Assembly: GCA_947451935.1 (NCBI GenBank)
Contig: CANGBH010000002.1
Coordinates: 1-64,000 of the forward strand
Source: Chitinophagaceae bacterium
Lineage (GTDB): Bacteria > Bacteroidota > Bacteroidia > Chitinophagales > Chitinophagaceae
Direction of reading: 5' to 3'
Length of the DNA: 64,000 bases
The notes beneath the pieces are model-generated. The model was given only the letters and a program-made list of their open reading frames with translations, did not search any database and had not been told where the DNA came from. Positions 63,601 through 64,000 of this stretch are shown here, piece by piece. Numbering within the stretch: the first letter of the stretch is position 1; every line of letters begins with the position of its first letter. The position numbers and the translations under genes were made by a program.

Positions 63601-64000
63601 AGCTTGAATAGATAAACGGTGAAGCGTTGGGGCCCTATTCAACATGATAGGATGACCTTTCAATATATTTTCAAGAATATCCCAAACAATGGCTTCTTTG
63701 CGATCAACCAGCTTTCTTGCTGATTTCACTGTTTTGACGATACCTCTTTCAATTAATTTTCTAATGATGAATGGCTTGAAAAGCTCAGCACCCATATCTT
63801 TTGGCAAACCGCACTCATGCAATTTCAATTCTGGTCCTACCACAATTACAGAACGACCAGAATAGTCAACACGTTTACCAAGAAGGTTTTGACGGAAACG
63901 ACCTTGCTTCCCTTTCAATACATCACTTAATGATTTCAATGCACGACCACCTTCTGCTTTAACGGCATTTGATTTACGGCTATTATCAAAAAGTGAATCA
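60658..64000 (-). CDS. rpoC: RNA polymerase beta' subunit, 5' partial
   Basis: The frame stays open to the window edge (the residues before the first listed start read [19 protein letters not shown]), so the N-terminal part, about 330 residues, is outside. Present: the double-psi barrel with the catalytic Mg motif [16 protein letters not shown], the bridge helix/trigger loop region, the second zinc site ([13 protein letters not shown]) and [18 protein letters not shown]. The C-terminal jaw includes the Bacteroidota-type insertions, and the protein ends [12 protein letters not shown]. Core of transcription; normally follows rpoB. Confidence 0.98.
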   Translation of the reverse strand, partial: DSLFDNSRKSNAVKAEGGRALKSLSDVLKGKQGRFRQNLLGKRVDYSGRSVIVVGPELKLHECGLPKDMGAELFKPFIIRKLIERGIVKTVKSARKLVDRKEAIVWDILENILKGHPIMLNRAPTLHRLSIQAFQPKLVEGKAIQLHPLVCSAFNADFDGDQMAVHVPLSHAAVLEAQLLMLASHNILNPQNGTPITLPSQDMVLGLYYITKGKVTTDTETVRGQGMRFYSAEEVIIAYNEGKIDLHASIKVKANVRTDAGILENKLIETTVGRVLFNQAVPAKVGYINALLTKKSLREIIGSIIKITNVPTTAKFLDAIKDLGFRMAFRGGLSFSIEDLLIPMMKEEMVDQASGEVQEVWDNYNMGLITNNERYNQIIDIWSRVDTKLTETLIRAMATDKQGFNSVYMMLDSGARGSKQQVKQLAGIRGLMAKPRKSGSSGSEIIENPILSNFKDGLSVLEYFISTHGARKGLADTALKTADAGYLTRRLVDVAQDVIIAEEDCGTLRGIATSALKDNEDIVEPLYDRILGRTSLHNVYDPVSDEIIVAAGQDIDEDTAKKIEDSGIETIEIRSVLTCESKRGTCVKCYGINLATGNIAQRGDAVGIIAAQSIGEPGTQLTLRTFHVGGVAGSASIESHLIAKFDGVVQFDGLRTVKAKNNEGQDVQIVIGRTGEMRIMDLKNDRVLITNNVPYGSVLAISDNKKVAKGDIICTWDPFNNVIVAEVAGTIDFENVIDGVTFREEADEQTGHREKVVIESKDKTRIPSLKILAKDEKTYNLPVGSHIVIEQGDQVKAGQVLVKIPRVLGKLRDITGGLPRVTELFEARNPGNPAVVAEIDGVVSFGQIKRGNREITVEAKDGVVKKYLVTLTRQILVQDGDFVKAGTPLSDGQVAPGDILSIKGPFAVQEYVVNEIQEVYRLQGVKINDKHVEVIVRQMMRKVEIVDPGDTRFLEGDLEDRTDFNIENDWIYDKKVVVDPGDSAIMKAGQITSLREVREENSILRRADKKTVEFRDANAATSCPVLLGITKASLGTQSWISAASFQETTKVLSSAAIQGKTDDMLGLKENVITGHHIPAGTGLKDYENLIVGSKEEYELLQSTREVMSFDEEE

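Overview
The window looks like ordinary chromosomal DNA of a member of the Bacteroidota, probably a Chitinophagales/Sphingobacteriales-type lineage. Four things support this. The DNA is AT-rich. The first gene is a secreted protease ending in a type IX secretion (T9SS) sorting domain. There is a TonB-dependent receptor and two tandem head-GIN-domain (DUF2807) proteins. Many genes have the Bacteroidota-type -7 element TANNTTTG just before the start codon, and Shine-Dalgarno sequences are mostly absent. I see no insertion sequence, integrase, phage gene, CRISPR array, toxin-antitoxin pair or recognisable defence system. No intergenic stretch is longer than 300 bases.

Layout. 1-6.7 kb: 3' part of a T9SS subtilase, then the leftward set sucA-sucB-RsmB-type methyltransferase. 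6.8-8.8 kb: rpsT and guaA. 8.8-14.3 kb: a beta-propeller protein, then a TPR lipoprotein with rpe, then a tight rightward run phoH, small lipoprotein, crcB, ppa, half-size TauE permease. 14.3-20 kb: a DUF985 cupin, a putative TIM-barrel lipoprotein of unknown function, a DEAD-box helicase and clpB. 20-28.4 kb: serine hydrolase, queG, a leftward sppA/ABC-2 permease/SRPBCC set, folK with a deoxynucleoside kinase, an MFS exporter and a YkgJ-type cysteine-cluster protein. 28.6-40.5 kb: a nitrogen block (gcvP, gltB, gltD, amtB and an outer-membrane porin). 40.6-44.5 kb: der and era, initiator tRNA-fMet, and the two GIN-domain paralogues. 44.57-47.8 kb: a TPP riboswitch with a visible terminator platform, its TonB-dependent receptor and a lipoprotein. 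47.9-51.6 kb: ddl, a PASTA protein and a rhodanese, then a dicluster ferredoxin divergent from a LuxC-type acyl-CoA reductase. 51.7-60.6 kb: a DegP/HtrA protease, a cytosolic GH13 enzyme, ispH against cmk, a Gfo/Idh oxidoreductase, ispD with an amino-acid permease, and an OmpH/Skp-like chaperone. 60.7-64 kb: the 3' part of rpoC.

How the genes work together. The clearest module is gltB-gltD-amtB-porin, which covers ammonium entry and its assimilation into glutamate. Glycine decarboxylase, an ammonia-releasing step, sits just upstream. crcB beside ppa pairs a fluoride exporter with a fluoride-sensitive enzyme. The TPP riboswitch marks its TonB receptor as a thiamine-type importer. ispD and ispH show use of the MEP isoprenoid pathway.

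I found no convincing new multi-gene system. The best leads are a conserved-looking lipoprotein family of unknown function (14.9-15.9 kb), the paired GIN proteins with one-letter-different seven-fold repeats, the porin taking the usual place of PII beside amtB, very short predicted leaders in front of many genes, and five convergent gene pairs whose stop codons touch or overlap. About ten starts were moved from the longest ORF start, using family N-termini, signal peptides and promoter positions.
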